Shown here: positions 28,961 through 38,330 of the stretch, in pieces
How the letters are laid out: every line of letters begins with the position of its first letter
Numbering within the stretch: the stretch's first letter is position 1
Source: VAZQ01 sp963712565
Lineage (GTDB): Bacteria > Pseudomonadota > Alphaproteobacteria > Rhizobiales > Xanthobacteraceae
NCBI GenBank assembly: GCA_963712565.1
Contig: CAVQIP010000053.1
Location: 62,001 to 126,000, forward strand
DNA: 64,000 nt
Direction of reading: 5' to 3'
Translations under genes and position numbers: made by a program
The notes under the pieces: generated by a model
Database searches by the model: none
What the model was told of the DNA's origin: nothing
What the model saw: the letters and a program-made list of their open reading frames with translations, nothing else

Positions 28961-29893
28961 TCATTCGCGGGCGGCTTCCGCGACCGCTTGGCGAGCGCTG
29001 CTCTCGCGCCACAACAGGAACAGCCCGGAGGCGGCCACGACGGCGGAACCGATCACCAGCGGGATCGTCGGCACGTCGCCCCAGACCGCGAACCCCAAAA
29101 TGCTCGCCCAGATGAGCGATAGGTAGAAGAACGGCGCCACCGCGGAGGCGGGCGCAAGATGGAGCGCGCGTGTCCACCAATATTGCCCCACCGCATTGGA
29201 GACGCCATTGAACACGATCCATGCCGCGTCGATGGGCGTGGGCGAGACCCATCCCAGCGGCAACAGCAGCGCGAAGAAGGCCGTGAGCAGCGTCAGTTGA
29301 TAGAGGGTCAAGGTTTCCGCCGACTCGGTTGCGGTCATGCCGCGCACGGCGGCGGTGACCGACCCGTAGAGGATGGCGTTTGCCAGCGCAAACAGCGCGC
29401 CGATCTGGAACGTTCCCGCTCCCGGATTGGTGACGATGAGCACGCCGCAAAAGCCCACCAGCAGCGCCGCCCAGCGCGCCGCGCCGACCGCCTCCTTCAG
29501 CAGCAGTGCCGAGACCAGGGTTGCGAACAGCGGCGAAGAGAAGTTGATCGCAATGGCGCCGGCAAGCGGCATCAGGCTGAACGCAATGAGGAGAAACGTT
29601 TGCGAAAAGCCCTGCGAAACCGCACGCAGCGCGTGATGGCGCAGACGCCGCGTGCGAAAGACCGCGAGCCCCGCCTGCGGCAGGATGAAGAGCGCACAGG
29701 TGACGAGGGCGACCGCCGTGCGCGTGAACAGCACCTCGCCGATCGGATAGCTCGCCACCAGCCATTTCGAGACCGCACTCGAGGCCGCGAACACGATCGT
29801 GGCGCCGACCATGTAAAGAATGCCGAGCGGAACGTGCTCGCGCCGGGCCGGCTTCGCTGGCAGGATCAAGTCGGGACTGGCCGCGTCGCTCAC
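28961..29893 (-). CDS. EamA/DMT-family transporter
   Basis: 310 residues from a GTG (VSDAASPDLILPAKP), the last start before the first hydrophobic segment; longer in-frame extensions look non-coding. Ten hydrophobic segments in two EamA repeats: LGILYMVGATIVFAASSAVSKW opens the first and FQIGALFALANAILYGSVTAAVRG the second. It is probably an exporter of amino acids, metabolites or nucleotides in the inner membrane; the substrate is unknown. Same strand as its neighbours but with long gaps, so likely monocistronic. Confidence 0.88.
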   Translation of the reverse strand: MSDAASPDLILPAKPARREHVPLGILYMVGATIVFAASSAVSKWLVASYPIGEVLFTRTAVALVTCALFILPQAGLAVFRTRRLRHHALRAVSQGFSQTFLLIAFSLMPLAGAIAINFSSPLFATLVSALLLKEAVGAARWAALLVGFCGVLIVTNPGAGTFQIGALFALANAILYGSVTAAVRGMTATESAETLTLYQLTLLTAFFALLLPLGWVSPTPIDAAWIVFNGVSNAVGQYWWTRALHLAPASAVAPFFYLSLIWASILGFAVWGDVPTIPLVIGSAVVAASGLFLLWRESSARQAVAEAARE

Positions 29894-30168
29894 GCCATTT
29901 TCTCGGGCCGGTGCATGGCGGGGAGCAATCCTCGGAGGAGAGAGTCGGTAAGCGGTAGGTCGACCTTGCGCAGGGAAATCCGGCAGAGCTCGGCCTGAAC
30001 GCACGGTGTCCTTATGGCACGGCCGCAATCCGGCCGGCATTCCGGCACGGCATGACCGCTCAGCCAATTTGGCGATTGCCAAGCCCGCAGCGAAGGCGGC
30101 GCGCTATGCTTTGCCGTGCCGACGCCGACGCTTGGATGTTTGCGGGTTGGCCCGGGAACCGGTCGGCG

Positions 30169-31143
30169 CTACTGTTGCCGAAGGCCCAGGGTTTTCACCA
30201 ACTGATTCGTGCTTTCCACTTCCGCGGCAAGCAGCTTGCTCATTTGCTCCGGGCTGCTGGTATTGATGATCGTTCCGTTCTCCGTCAGCCGCCGCTGCAA
30301 GTCGGGATTGCGCGATGCCTTGACGAATTCATCGTGCAGTTTTTGCACGATGTTGCTCGGCGTTCCCGCCGGCGCCGCCAGAGCGAACCAGCTTGCCACC
30401 TTGGTCTGACCGAGTCCGGCTTCGGTCAAGGTCGGAACGTCCGGCATTACGCTCAGGCGGGCGTCCGCATCGACGGCGAGCGCCTTGAGCTTCTTCTCGA
30501 GGAAGAAGCCCTTCGATACGGTATAGGACGCGAGCGCGAAATCGACGCGCTCGGTGACGAGGTCCGCCATCATGGGAGCGCCGCCGCGGTAATGCACGTA
30601 TTGCATCGGGGTCTTGGTCGCGTCGCTGATCTTGGCTGCGAGCAGGTGCGAGGGGGTGCCGACGCCGGGTGAGCCGAACAGCAGGCCGCCCGGCTTCTTC
30701 TTTCCGTATTCGAGCAGCTCCGCCACGCTGTTCGCCGGGCTGGTGACCGGCACCGCGATCAGGGCGGCGAGATTGAACAGCAAGGTGACCGATTGAAACC
30801 CTTTGACCGGATCGTAGGGCGCCGATTGCACCGCCGGAACCGCCGCGTGTTGCGAGCCCGAGAACACCAGCAGGGTATAGCCATCCGGCGCCGCGTTCTG
30901 GACCGCGGCGGCAGCGACCGCGCCCCCGGCGCCCTGGCGGTTTTCGATCAAAATCCGTTGCCCGATGCTGGCTGAGACCGCCTCGGCATAGAGCCGTGCC
31001 GTCACGTCGGTGATGCCGCCGGCGGCGAGACCGACCACGATCGTGATCGGTCGGTTGGGAAATTCCTGCGCGCGCGCCGTGGCGAGAGCCTGCAGGCCAA
31101 GGACCGCCGCCAGGCACAACCGAACCGCGGGATGCCAGATCAT
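30169..31143 (-). CDS. Bug-family periplasmic binding protein, copy 2
   Basis: 324 residues. Signal peptide MIWHPAVRLCLAAVLGLQAL with cleavage near TARAQ; then FPNRPITIVVGLAAGGITDVTAR, QNAAPDGYTLLVFSG and the C-terminal TSSPEQMSKLLAAEVES. It is the last gene of a minus-strand run with the AprBA-like pair, the MhpB-like dioxygenase and the Pht5-like gene; the gap to the flavoprotein gene is 137 bp. No tctA/tctB nearby. It may supply the substrate of that cluster, which is inference from position only. Confidence 0.9.
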   Translation of the reverse strand: MIWHPAVRLCLAAVLGLQALATARAQEFPNRPITIVVGLAAGGITDVTARLYAEAVSASIGQRILIENRQGAGGAVAAAAVQNAAPDGYTLLVFSGSQHAAVPAVQSAPYDPVKGFQSVTLLFNLAALIAVPVTSPANSVAELLEYGKKKPGGLLFGSPGVGTPSHLLAAKISDATKTPMQYVHYRGGAPMMADLVTERVDFALASYTVSKGFFLEKKLKALAVDADARLSVMPDVPTLTEAGLGQTKVASWFALAAPAGTPSNIVQKLHDEFVKASRNPDLQRRLTENGTIINTSSPEQMSKLLAAEVESTNQLVKTLGLRQQ

Positions 31144-31280
31144 TTATCCTCCCAAATACTTAGGTCGTCGACTGTAGCGAGGTTTTGCATGTCTCGGTAG
31201 TTGGCGCCGGTGGACCTTTTGAAGCAGCCCAGATGTCGGAAACGCGCGCGGCCTCACGGTTCGGCCTCACCGGTGCAACT

Positions 31281-33003
31281 CTAGTTACCGGCGACCGCAA
31301 AACGTTGGTCGAGGCGCGTGGGGCGCGCGGAGCGCGCCAGGACAGGGCACAGCGGGGTCGGAATCGGTGTCTTCTTCAACTCGGGTTGCGCGCCGCCGGG
31401 CGAGATGTCGATCCAGACCAGCCAGTTGGCGTCGTCGCGTTCAGGATAATCGTCACGGAAGTGACTGAGCCGCGACTCCGTGCGAAACAGCGAGGCGCCA
31501 AGCATGAACTGCGCCGCGAGCAGCATCGCCTCGGTTTCCTTGAGGCGCACCAGCTCGTGGGTATGCGGGGCGGCGATCTCGCGAACCTGCCGCGCCAGCG
31601 CATCGACCTCCTGCGACGCGCGCCGGATACGATCCGCGCTTTTCAGGATGCCGACGTCGTAGGCGAACATCACGGCCTGCAGGTCGCGCAAGATCCGATC
31701 CGACTCGCGTGGCGGCCGCCGCCTTCAACGGCCGCATGGTCTCGTCGTGAAGCAGTTGCACGCGGCCGGCGTCGACCCGCGGCGCCGGCAGCCGGTCCAG
31801 ATCCTCGATCGCGCTGCGCCCGGCCACCCAGCCGTTGCCGACGCAAAGCCCGATATGGAAGCCCGCGAAATGATTGGCGCAGCCGGCCTGCGCGAGCCCT
31901 GCCGCGAGCAGGCCGGGAACATCGGCCCGGCAGTCCGGTCCGGTGCGGATTCCCATCTTGGTCATTTGATTGAGGGCGTAGTAGGGCGTCTTGCCGAACA
32001 TGTCGGTGCGCGCTTCCGATCCCAGCTTGCGAAAGAAATAGTCCATCCATTTCACCTTGCTCTGGATGAACTCGTCGCGCATATGCTCGGGGATCGCCGA
32101 CATGTCGAGGTAGAGCGGGACGTTGCCCTTGTCCTTCTCCAGCGCCATGGCGCGCGCGATGCGCGGAACGTCCGCCTCGTCGGCCCAGTCCGGCTCGTAG
32201 TCGCGCATGAACGCCTCGCCCTTGGCGTTGACGAAATGCGCGCCCTCCTGGATCGCGAAGGTGATGCCCTCGAAGTAGAACTTGGGGGTACCCGGCCGGA
32301 CGTAGCTGAACTCGGCATTGCGCAGCGCCGCACCGGCGCGATAGGCAAGCAGCGTCCCGGTGCCGGTGATGTCGCGCACGAAACCGGAGCGGAACGTTAT
32401 CGCGTTGGTGCACACGATCGTTGCGCGCGCCTTGATGACGTGGAACACGCCGGTGCGGCTGTGGATCCCGGCCGCCCCGACGATGCGGCCATCGTCGGCG
32501 GCGCGCAGCAGGCCGGTCACGAAGATGCGGTCGAGCAGCTGCACCCCCTCGGCCTCGAGCGCGAGCCGCAGCCGCCAGCAGAATTCGAGCCCGCCCCCTT
32601 CGGGATACATGACGCGGGCGAGGTCGAGCCCCCGGGTCGGGCGTCGCGCGTAGCTGCCGTCGTCGGCGCGATGAAACTTCATCCCGATCGCTTCGAAGTC
32701 CCGCAGCCGCGCGAAGGATTGCGCGAGCGATTCACGCACCAGCAGCTGGTCGGCGATGCCGTCGTTGCCGGCAACGATCTCGCGCGTGATGCCGTCGAGG
32801 TCGTCTCCGGGCAACGCGACGATCATCCATGCATTCGAGAACGCGGTGTGCCCGGTGCGCCCGATCATCCACGAATCGAGCAGCGTGACCCGGGTCCCCG
32901 CAGCGCCGTGGCGTTTGGCGCTCAGGGCGGCGAGCAGGCCGCCGGCGCCTGCGCCGACGACGAGCACGTCGGTTTCGATCAGCACCCCGTCGAGCTTCGC
33001 CAT
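31281..33003 (-). CDS. AprA/fumarate-reductase-type flavoprotein (one frameshift)
   Basis: FAD-dependent oxidoreductase, ~573 residues after correction. The FAD-binding motif VVGAGAGGLLAALSAK has GAGAGG at residues 17-22. Middle domain: VPLYLDMSAIPEHM and TPYYALNQMTKMGIRTG; FAD cap with AGLAQAGCANHFAGFHIG. The C-terminal helical part (DRIRRASQEVDALARQVREI) follows an extra base near 31711, with the expected join AAARESDRILRDL. The fold is that of adenylylsulfate reductase alpha and fumarate reductase flavoproteins. It follows its ferredoxin partner by 4 bp. Electron acceptor or donor role and substrate unknown. Confidence 0.88.
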
Positions 33004-33007
33004 GGCG

Positions 33008-33256
33008 TCACCAGGGCCGGGGCCGGTTCTTGACCGAGGGATGCACGTCCACGATCTGCTCCGGGCAGAATATCTCGCAGCTGAAGCAGGTGATGCAGTG
33101 CTCGCGATACTTGATCACCGGCAACAGCTTGGTCTGCGCCAAGCCTGCGATCTCCACGGCGACCGCAACCGGCTCCATGTGGATCACGTCGGCCGGGCAT
33201 ACCGCGTCGCAGATGCCGCATCCCGTGCAGCGCTCGATCTCGATGCTCTCGATCAT
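33008..33256 (-). CDS. Two-cluster [4Fe-4S] ferredoxin, AprB-like
   Basis: 82 residues with two classical binding sets: C10, C13, C16, C20 (CTGCGICDAVC) and C54, C57, C60, C64 (CITCFSCEIFC). Short ferredoxin of the AprB type lacking the longer C-terminal tail. The start is the ATG giving MIESIEIERC. It ends 4 bp before the flavoprotein ATG, so the two are certainly co-expressed and probably form one complex in which the ferredoxin carries electrons to or from the FAD. Confidence 0.92.
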   Translation of the reverse strand: MIESIEIERCTGCGICDAVCPADVIHMEPVAVAVEIAGLAQTKLLPVIKYREHCITCFSCEIFCPEQIVDVHPSVKNRPRPW

Positions 33257-33344
33257 GGGTTGCTCGCCGCGAGACAGCCGCCGCTGGCGGGTGCCGCACC
33301 TTTGGAATCGCGGCGGCGCGGATCGGCTTCTGGTCTTTTTTCGC

Positions 33345-34286
33345 TCATGCCCGACCGACGACGATACCCATGCCGGTGATCCATTCCGGCACCAGATGAT
33401 AATAGCGAAGTTCGGCGCTGAGATTTCCCATCTTCCGTGCGCAGGCGGCTGCCGCCACCCAGGTGCGTACCTCGTGGGCGCCGAAGCCGGCGACGCGATC
33501 GATCTCGGCATCGGTCATTGCATCGAAGCATTCGTGCCGCGGACCGAGGAACTTGTCGAGAAAGTCGCGGTCCCAGCGCTCGCTCGGCGGCAAGCAAGGG
33601 CCCTTGCCGGCCACCAGGTCGCGGGCGGCGGCGATCACCCTGCTCTCCCTGGCGTCGAGTTCCTCCTGCGTCGGCGTGTGACGGACGATCAGGCGGCGCG
33701 CTACGTCGGCCGGGCTCTGATCGAGCCGCGGCGTCGGCGGATCGTGCGACAGCCCGCCCGAGCCGATCACCGTGATGCGCATGTCCTGGCCCGCCAGGTA
33801 CTCGCCCACGGCTTCGCCGAAAGCGCGTACGCGCCGGAACGATGGTCGCGGGTCGGCGGCGCAGTTCACGAAGATCGGCAGCACGTCGTAGCGCGCGAGC
33901 GCGCCCGTGAGCTTGAACAGGGGGATGGTGATTCCGTGGTCGACCTTCATCTGGTGCGACACCGCCACGTCGAAGTCGCGCGACTGCAGGTGGCGGATGC
34001 AAGCGAGCGCCAGCTCCCGCGGCACCCGCAGCGCACCGCTTTGCAGATGCCAGTCTTTCGTCCCTTCGGCCGCGGTGCCGATGCAGAAGGCGGGCATCAA
34101 TTCATAGAAGAAGCCGTTGAAGTGATCGGGCCCGAACACCACCACCAGGTCCGGGTTGAAGTCGTGCAGCGCCGCCGCGCAGGAATCGAGCTCGCGAAAG
34201 AATTCCGCATGCACGTTGGATTCGCTCTCCTCGACATCGGTCGTCATCAGCGGGCTATGCGAGCAGCAGATCAGCTGGACGGACAT
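33345..34286 (-). CDS. MhpB-type extradiol ring-cleavage dioxygenase (LigB superfamily)
   Basis: 313 residues, close to the ~314 of E. coli MhpB (2,3-dihydroxyphenylpropionate 1,2-dioxygenase). Conserved blocks: LICCSHSPLM, VVFGPDHFNGFFYELMPAFC, SHQMKVDHGI with catalytic H117, GSGGLSHDPP with H181, and EWITGMGIV at the C-terminus. It should cleave a catechol-type ring meta to the hydroxyls using Fe(II). None of the other mhp genes is present. It lies 88 bp upstream of the ferredoxin gene and 40 bp downstream of the Pht5-like gene, same strand. Confidence 0.92.
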   Translation of the reverse strand: MSVQLICCSHSPLMTTDVEESESNVHAEFFRELDSCAAALHDFNPDLVVVFGPDHFNGFFYELMPAFCIGTAAEGTKDWHLQSGALRVPRELALACIRHLQSRDFDVAVSHQMKVDHGITIPLFKLTGALARYDVLPIFVNCAADPRPSFRRVRAFGEAVGEYLAGQDMRITVIGSGGLSHDPPTPRLDQSPADVARRLIVRHTPTQEELDARESRVIAAARDLVAGKGPCLPPSERWDRDFLDKFLGPRHECFDAMTDAEIDRVAGFGAHEVRTWVAAAACARKMGNLSAELRYYHLVPEWITGMGIVVGRA

Positions 34287-34326
34287 GGTCGTCTCCCTAG
34301 CGAAAGCGCGCGGTTCGATCCGGAGT

Positions 34327-35319
34327 CTAGACGCGAATGTCGTTCAAGGTATTCGGCGCGAACATCTCCTCGACCGAGACCCGGCGCACCGCAAGCCCCT
34401 GTTCGTGAGAATAGCGCGCCATCAGTTCGAGCGTCTTGCGGTTCGGCTCGACCCCGTAGGACCAGAAGTCGTCACCCATCACCTCCCGGGTGGCGTCGAA
34501 CTCCGCGGTCAACCACGGCAGGCCGATCTTGAGCGCGGTGACCTCGGTGAATTCCGCGTCGGCCAGCCGCTTGGCCTGCACGAAAGCCTTGTACAGGCTC
34601 GCCGCTAGCCAGGGGTGCTTGTCGGCGACGTCCCGGCGCACGCCGACGGCGTGCATGATCGGGAAAATACCGGTGCGGCGGTAGTAGTCCCGCTCGGCGG
34701 CGCGGTAGTCGGGGAAGAGCCGCCGGATCAGGGGGTGGCCGGCGACGAAGCACGACGGTTGCCGAGCCGAGATCACGGCGTCGAGCTCGCCGGCCGCGAG
34801 CAATCGCGCGAGCGTCGCGCCGTTTGCGGCGGAGGCGAGGGGAAATCCTTGCGGCAGATTGAGCGGAAACTTGTCGCGCCGGCCGGGTGTCTCGAGACCG
34901 CCTTGCACCCAGTTGATGTCCGCCGCCGCCACTCCGAACTCGTCCTGCAGGACGCCGCGCGCCCACAACGCCGCCGACATCTGGTATTCGGGGACGCCCA
35001 CGCGCTTGCCCTTGAGATCCGCCGGGCCTTCGATTCCCCGGTCGGTGCGGATGTAGATCGCGGAATGCCGAAACATCCGCGACAGGAACGCCGGGATCGC
35101 CAGATAGGGAGCAACGCCGCGCGACAGCGCGATCAGATAGGGGCTGAAGCCGATCTCCGCGACATCGAATTCGTGATGGAAGAACGCCCGCTCCAGGATT
35201 TCTTCCACCGGCATGGTGATGTAGTTGACCTCGCAGCCTTCGACCCGGACGCGGCCGTCGGCGAGCGCTCGCACCCGGTCGTAATCCCAGGTCGCGACGG
35301 TGAGCGGCAGCCGGCTCAT
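34327..35319 (-). CDS. 4,5-dihydroxyphthalate decarboxylase-like (type 2 periplasmic-binding fold)
   Basis: 330 residues without a signal peptide, starting MSRLPLTVATWDYDRVRALAD. The pattern VRVEGCEVNYITMPVEEILERAF, FDVAEIGFSPYLIALSRG and DLKGKRVGVPEYQMSAALWARG matches the Pht5-like / substrate-binding group of dihydroxyphthalate decarboxylases. Lack of a leader suggests a cytoplasmic enzyme and not an ABC receptor. It is the first gene of the minus-strand run leading into the MhpB-like dioxygenase, consistent with a decarboxylation before ring cleavage. Exact substrate unknown. Confidence 0.85.
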   Translation of the reverse strand: MSRLPLTVATWDYDRVRALADGRVRVEGCEVNYITMPVEEILERAFFHHEFDVAEIGFSPYLIALSRGVAPYLAIPAFLSRMFRHSAIYIRTDRGIEGPADLKGKRVGVPEYQMSAALWARGVLQDEFGVAAADINWVQGGLETPGRRDKFPLNLPQGFPLASAANGATLARLLAAGELDAVISARQPSCFVAGHPLIRRLFPDYRAAERDYYRRTGIFPIMHAVGVRRDVADKHPWLAASLYKAFVQAKRLADAEFTEVTALKIGLPWLTAEFDATREVMGDDFWSYGVEPNRKTLELMARYSHEQGLAVRRVSVEEMFAPNTLNDIRV

Positions 35320-35546
35320 GATGGTTGCCGCGCAAACAGGACCGCTGCGGCCGGACCCTCGTCCTGGCAAGGGCACGAATGCGGCATGGAAGGTGCGGGC
35401 GAAACGCGCGGGAAATTTGCGCCGAAACGGGTCATCTCCCACCAGTCTATCGCTCCGCGCAGAGGCCTCAAGCCCGGCCGCCGGCCGCTTTCAGCGAGAA
35501 CTCAGGGCAAGAGGCGAGGGGCGGGACGCTCGCACGGGGGAGTGCC

Positions 35547-36014
35547 TCACTTCTTGCCGAAAATTCCGCGCAGCGTTTGCTTGCGGTCCCAGGTGATGTC
35601 GGCGATACGCCAACCCTGCCGGAGCTTGACCAGATCGAGGACGACGGTGGTGGGCTTGCCCAGATTCTTGAACGACACCGTGGCGCGCGCCTTGTCGGGG
35701 GCGATATCGCGGACCGCGACATCGACCGTGTCGATCTCCCAATCCTGCGCATCGATGAAGGGATCGACGTCGAGCGTCGGAAGCTCGCCGCCGGCGTCCT
35801 TGCGGTCCTTGATGATGAGCGCCGCGAGCGCGGGCGCGAAATAGCGCCGCACGGCCGCGTCGGTTTCGAGCGAAACGCCATTTCCATTCTTGCCTTTGTA
35901 GCTGGCATAGATCGCTCCCACGAACGACTTGGCGGAAGGCTCGGCCGCCCTCGCCCCGAGCGGGGCGAAGGCAATGCCGATCCAGGCCATGAGGAGGTGG
36001 CGTCGCGCGATCAT
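35547..36014 (-). CDS. Secreted DUF3828-like protein
   Basis: 155 residues with a signal peptide (MIARRHLLMAWIGIAFAPLG, cleavage near ARAAEP). Mature part: SAKSFVGAIYASYKGKNGNG, ...AVRRYFAPALAALI, a DVDPFIDAQDW block, and a beta strand ending QGWRIADITWDRK. This resembles small periplasmic DUF3828/NTF2-type proteins. Function unknown. It lies just downstream of tRNA-Arg on the same strand, without evident operon partners. Confidence 0.75.
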   Translation of the reverse strand: MIARRHLLMAWIGIAFAPLGARAAEPSAKSFVGAIYASYKGKNGNGVSLETDAAVRRYFAPALAALIIKDRKDAGGELPTLDVDPFIDAQDWEIDTVDVAVRDIAPDKARATVSFKNLGKPTTVVLDLVKLRQGWRIADITWDRKQTLRGIFGKK

Positions 36015-36099
36015 GATGACGTCCTGCGCTTCCTGCGAACGGACAGCCTAGCAGAGCGGGCGATGGGCGGCGAAGGACCCGGGTCGGCGGCGAAATCGC

Positions 36100-36176
<77 letters not shown>

Positions 36177-36248
36177 GCTAGAACACGTCATTAGCCGATC
36201 GGTCCCGGCGCGGCAATCCGGGATGGCGGCGGTCGAGGGAGGAAGCAC

Positions 36249-37238
36249 ATGATCAAGCGGCGCCTGTTCGCCGCCGCCGCCGGTTGCGTCTTGGCGGTCG
36301 CCGTCGCCGTGCTGGGCGCGCTGCCGGCGGCGCGCGCGCAAGGCTATCCCGACCGTCCCGTGCGCATCATCGTGCCGACCGCACCGGGCGGCTCGATCGA
36401 CACCACGGCGCGGGTGGTCGGCGCCAAGCTCGCCGAGTTCTGGGGCAAGCCGGTCGTGATCGAGAACCGCCCGGGCGCCGCCATGATCATCGGCGCGGAA
36501 GCGGCGGCGAAGTCGGCGCCCGACGGCTACACGCTGCTGGTGGCGCATGACGGCACCATGGCCATGAACCCGGTGGTCTATCCCAATCTCGCCTACCATT
36601 CGCAGCGCGACTTCGAGCCGGTCGCCTTGCTGACCTCGATCCCCGAGGTCGTGCTGGTGAACGAGGCGGTGCCGGCGAAATCGATCCAGGAGCTGATCGC
36701 GCTCGCCAAGGCTAGTCCGGGCAAGCTCAACCACGCGTCCGGCGGCACCGCCACGCTGCTCGCGCTCGAACTGTTCAAGGCCATGGCCGGCGTCGATATC
36801 ACCAGCATTCCGTTCCGCGGCGGCGCGCCCGCGGTCACCGGCACGATGTCCGGCCAGACGCAAGTGATCTTCGCCGACCTCGCCACCGCCAATGCCGGGA
36901 TGCAGTCGGGCAAGCTGCGCACCTTGGCGGTGACGACGGCGAAGCGCGTGCCGCACCTGCCCGACGTGCCGACGGTCGATGAATCGAGCGTGCCCGGCTA
37001 CGATGTCGCCACCTGGATCGGCGCGTTCGCGCCGGCCGGCACGCCGCCGGCGATCGTCGACAAGATCGAGGCCGACATCAAGCGGACGCTGGCCGCGCCC
37101 GAAGTCAAGGCGAAGCTCGAGGCGCTGAGCATGGAGATCAGGAGCGGCGCGGCGGCGGAGATGCGCGCGGTGCTCGCCGGCGACATCGGCAAATGGGGCC
37201 GCCTGGTCAAGGAAAAGAGCATCCAGATCGCGCAGTGA
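36249..37238 (+). CDS. Bug-family periplasmic binding protein, copy 3
   Basis: 329 residues. Signal peptide with a long Ala/Val core (MIKRRLFAAAAGCVLAVAVA) and cleavage near ARAQG; then YPDRPVRIIVPTAPGGSIDTTAR, SAPDGYTLLVAHDG, and a Bug C-terminus. Starts 72 bp after the tRNA-Arg gene on the opposite strand. No permease gene adjacent, so orphan. Ligand unknown; the adjacent convergent deacetylase does not indicate one. Confidence 0.9.
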   Translation: MIKRRLFAAAAGCVLAVAVAVLGALPAARAQGYPDRPVRIIVPTAPGGSIDTTARVVGAKLAEFWGKPVVIENRPGAAMIIGAEAAAKSAPDGYTLLVAHDGTMAMNPVVYPNLAYHSQRDFEPVALLTSIPEVVLVNEAVPAKSIQELIALAKASPGKLNHASGGTATLLALELFKAMAGVDITSIPFRGGAPAVTGTMSGQTQVIFADLATANAGMQSGKLRTLAVTTAKRVPHLPDVPTVDESSVPGYDVATWIGAFAPAGTPPAIVDKIEADIKRTLAAPEVKAKLEALSMEIRSGAAAEMRAVLAGDIGKWGRLVKEKSIQIAQ

Positions 37239-37281
37239 GGCGGCGCACGGTCGCCTCACATTGCAATCGCGATCCTGCAAC

Positions 37282-38172
37282 TCACCCGTTCGCGAAGAAC
37301 CGCCTGGCGTAGCTCAAATCGTCGTCGCCGCGTTGCAAAACCCATTGCGCGATCGCGCTGTGGCCGGGGAAATGCACGTCCGGTTGCGCGCGCAAGAACT
37401 TCAGGAGCTTGTCGAACATCGCCGTCATCAGCGGCCGGCCGCCGAAATGGGCATGGAAGCCGATGTGGATCAAGCCCAGGGGCTCGTGCTCGCGCAGATA
37501 GTCGAACGTGTCCTTGTAGACCTCGTAGAAGGTTCGGGGCGCGCCACGCAGCACGCGATTGTCGACGAAGTCGCTCCAGGGGAAGGCGACGATGTCGCCG
37601 CTCGCGGTCTTGTGCTTGCGCGGCAGGCTGATGTCCAAGGCGTCGGCATACCAGCGCACGCCCTCTTGCAGCAGCAGATCGAACGTGTGCTCGGTCCAGC
37701 TGTAGGCCGGCGTCGCCCAGCCTTGCGCGCGCACCCCGCACGCCCGTTCGAGCGCGTCCAGCGTCTTGCGGATCGCGCGGCGTTCCTCGTCCGGCGTCAT
37801 GTAGCAGAACAGGCCGTCCTGCGTGTAGCCGTGGCCGGCGATGTCGTGGCCGGCCTGGGCGGCCGCGCCGATGACATCCGGATAGAGCTCGCCGCACCGT
37901 CCGCTGCAGAAGATGGTGGCGGGAACCGAATGGCGGTCGAGCGTGCGCAGGATGCGCCAGAGGCCTTCGTTGCCGCCGTATTGCGCCCACTGAATGGCGC
38001 CGCGGTCGACGGTGCCGGGCTTGAGCGGCGTCGTGCGCGGGAAGTAGCCCGGGCCTTTGCCATCCGACCAGGTCTCGAACAGGATGCTGACCAGCACGGC
38101 GATGGGTTTCCCGCCGGGCCAAGACAGGCTGCGACGGGCGTTTTCATCTTCCATTTTTGGGGTTCCTGTCAT
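37282..38172 (-). CDS. Polysaccharide deacetylase family protein (PuuE-like)
   Basis: 296 residues. NodB-fold features: AVLVSILFETWSDG, TIFCSGRCGELYPDVIGAAA, AGHDIAGHGYTQDG, WATPAYSWTEHTFDLL and HIGFHAHFGGRP. This is closer to the PuuE/allantoinase-like and cyclic-imide branch than to chitin deacetylases: there is no signal peptide and the length fits. An ATG at 38172 is used; a second at 38154 is possible. Amidase/imidase activity on a small molecule is a reasonable guess. Divergent from the glutaryl-CoA dehydrogenase gene. Confidence 0.85.
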   Translation of the reverse strand: MTGTPKMEDENARRSLSWPGGKPIAVLVSILFETWSDGKGPGYFPRTTPLKPGTVDRGAIQWAQYGGNEGLWRILRTLDRHSVPATIFCSGRCGELYPDVIGAAAQAGHDIAGHGYTQDGLFCYMTPDEERRAIRKTLDALERACGVRAQGWATPAYSWTEHTFDLLLQEGVRWYADALDISLPRKHKTASGDIVAFPWSDFVDNRVLRGAPRTFYEVYKDTFDYLREHEPLGLIHIGFHAHFGGRPLMTAMFDKLLKFLRAQPDVHFPGHSAIAQWVLQRGDDDLSYARRFFANG

Positions 38173-38330
38173 CTGTTCGCCCGCCGGCTCGTAACACGGG
38201 GTCCACGGCTCCGGGAACAGTTTGAGGGCCCTCCACGTTCGCTCGCCGACGGCTCGGCACCGGCCAAGCCCCTTGAATCCGGCGGATGAACGTGGGCATG
38301 AAAGGCCGCGAGCCAGCCCGGGAGCACGCC

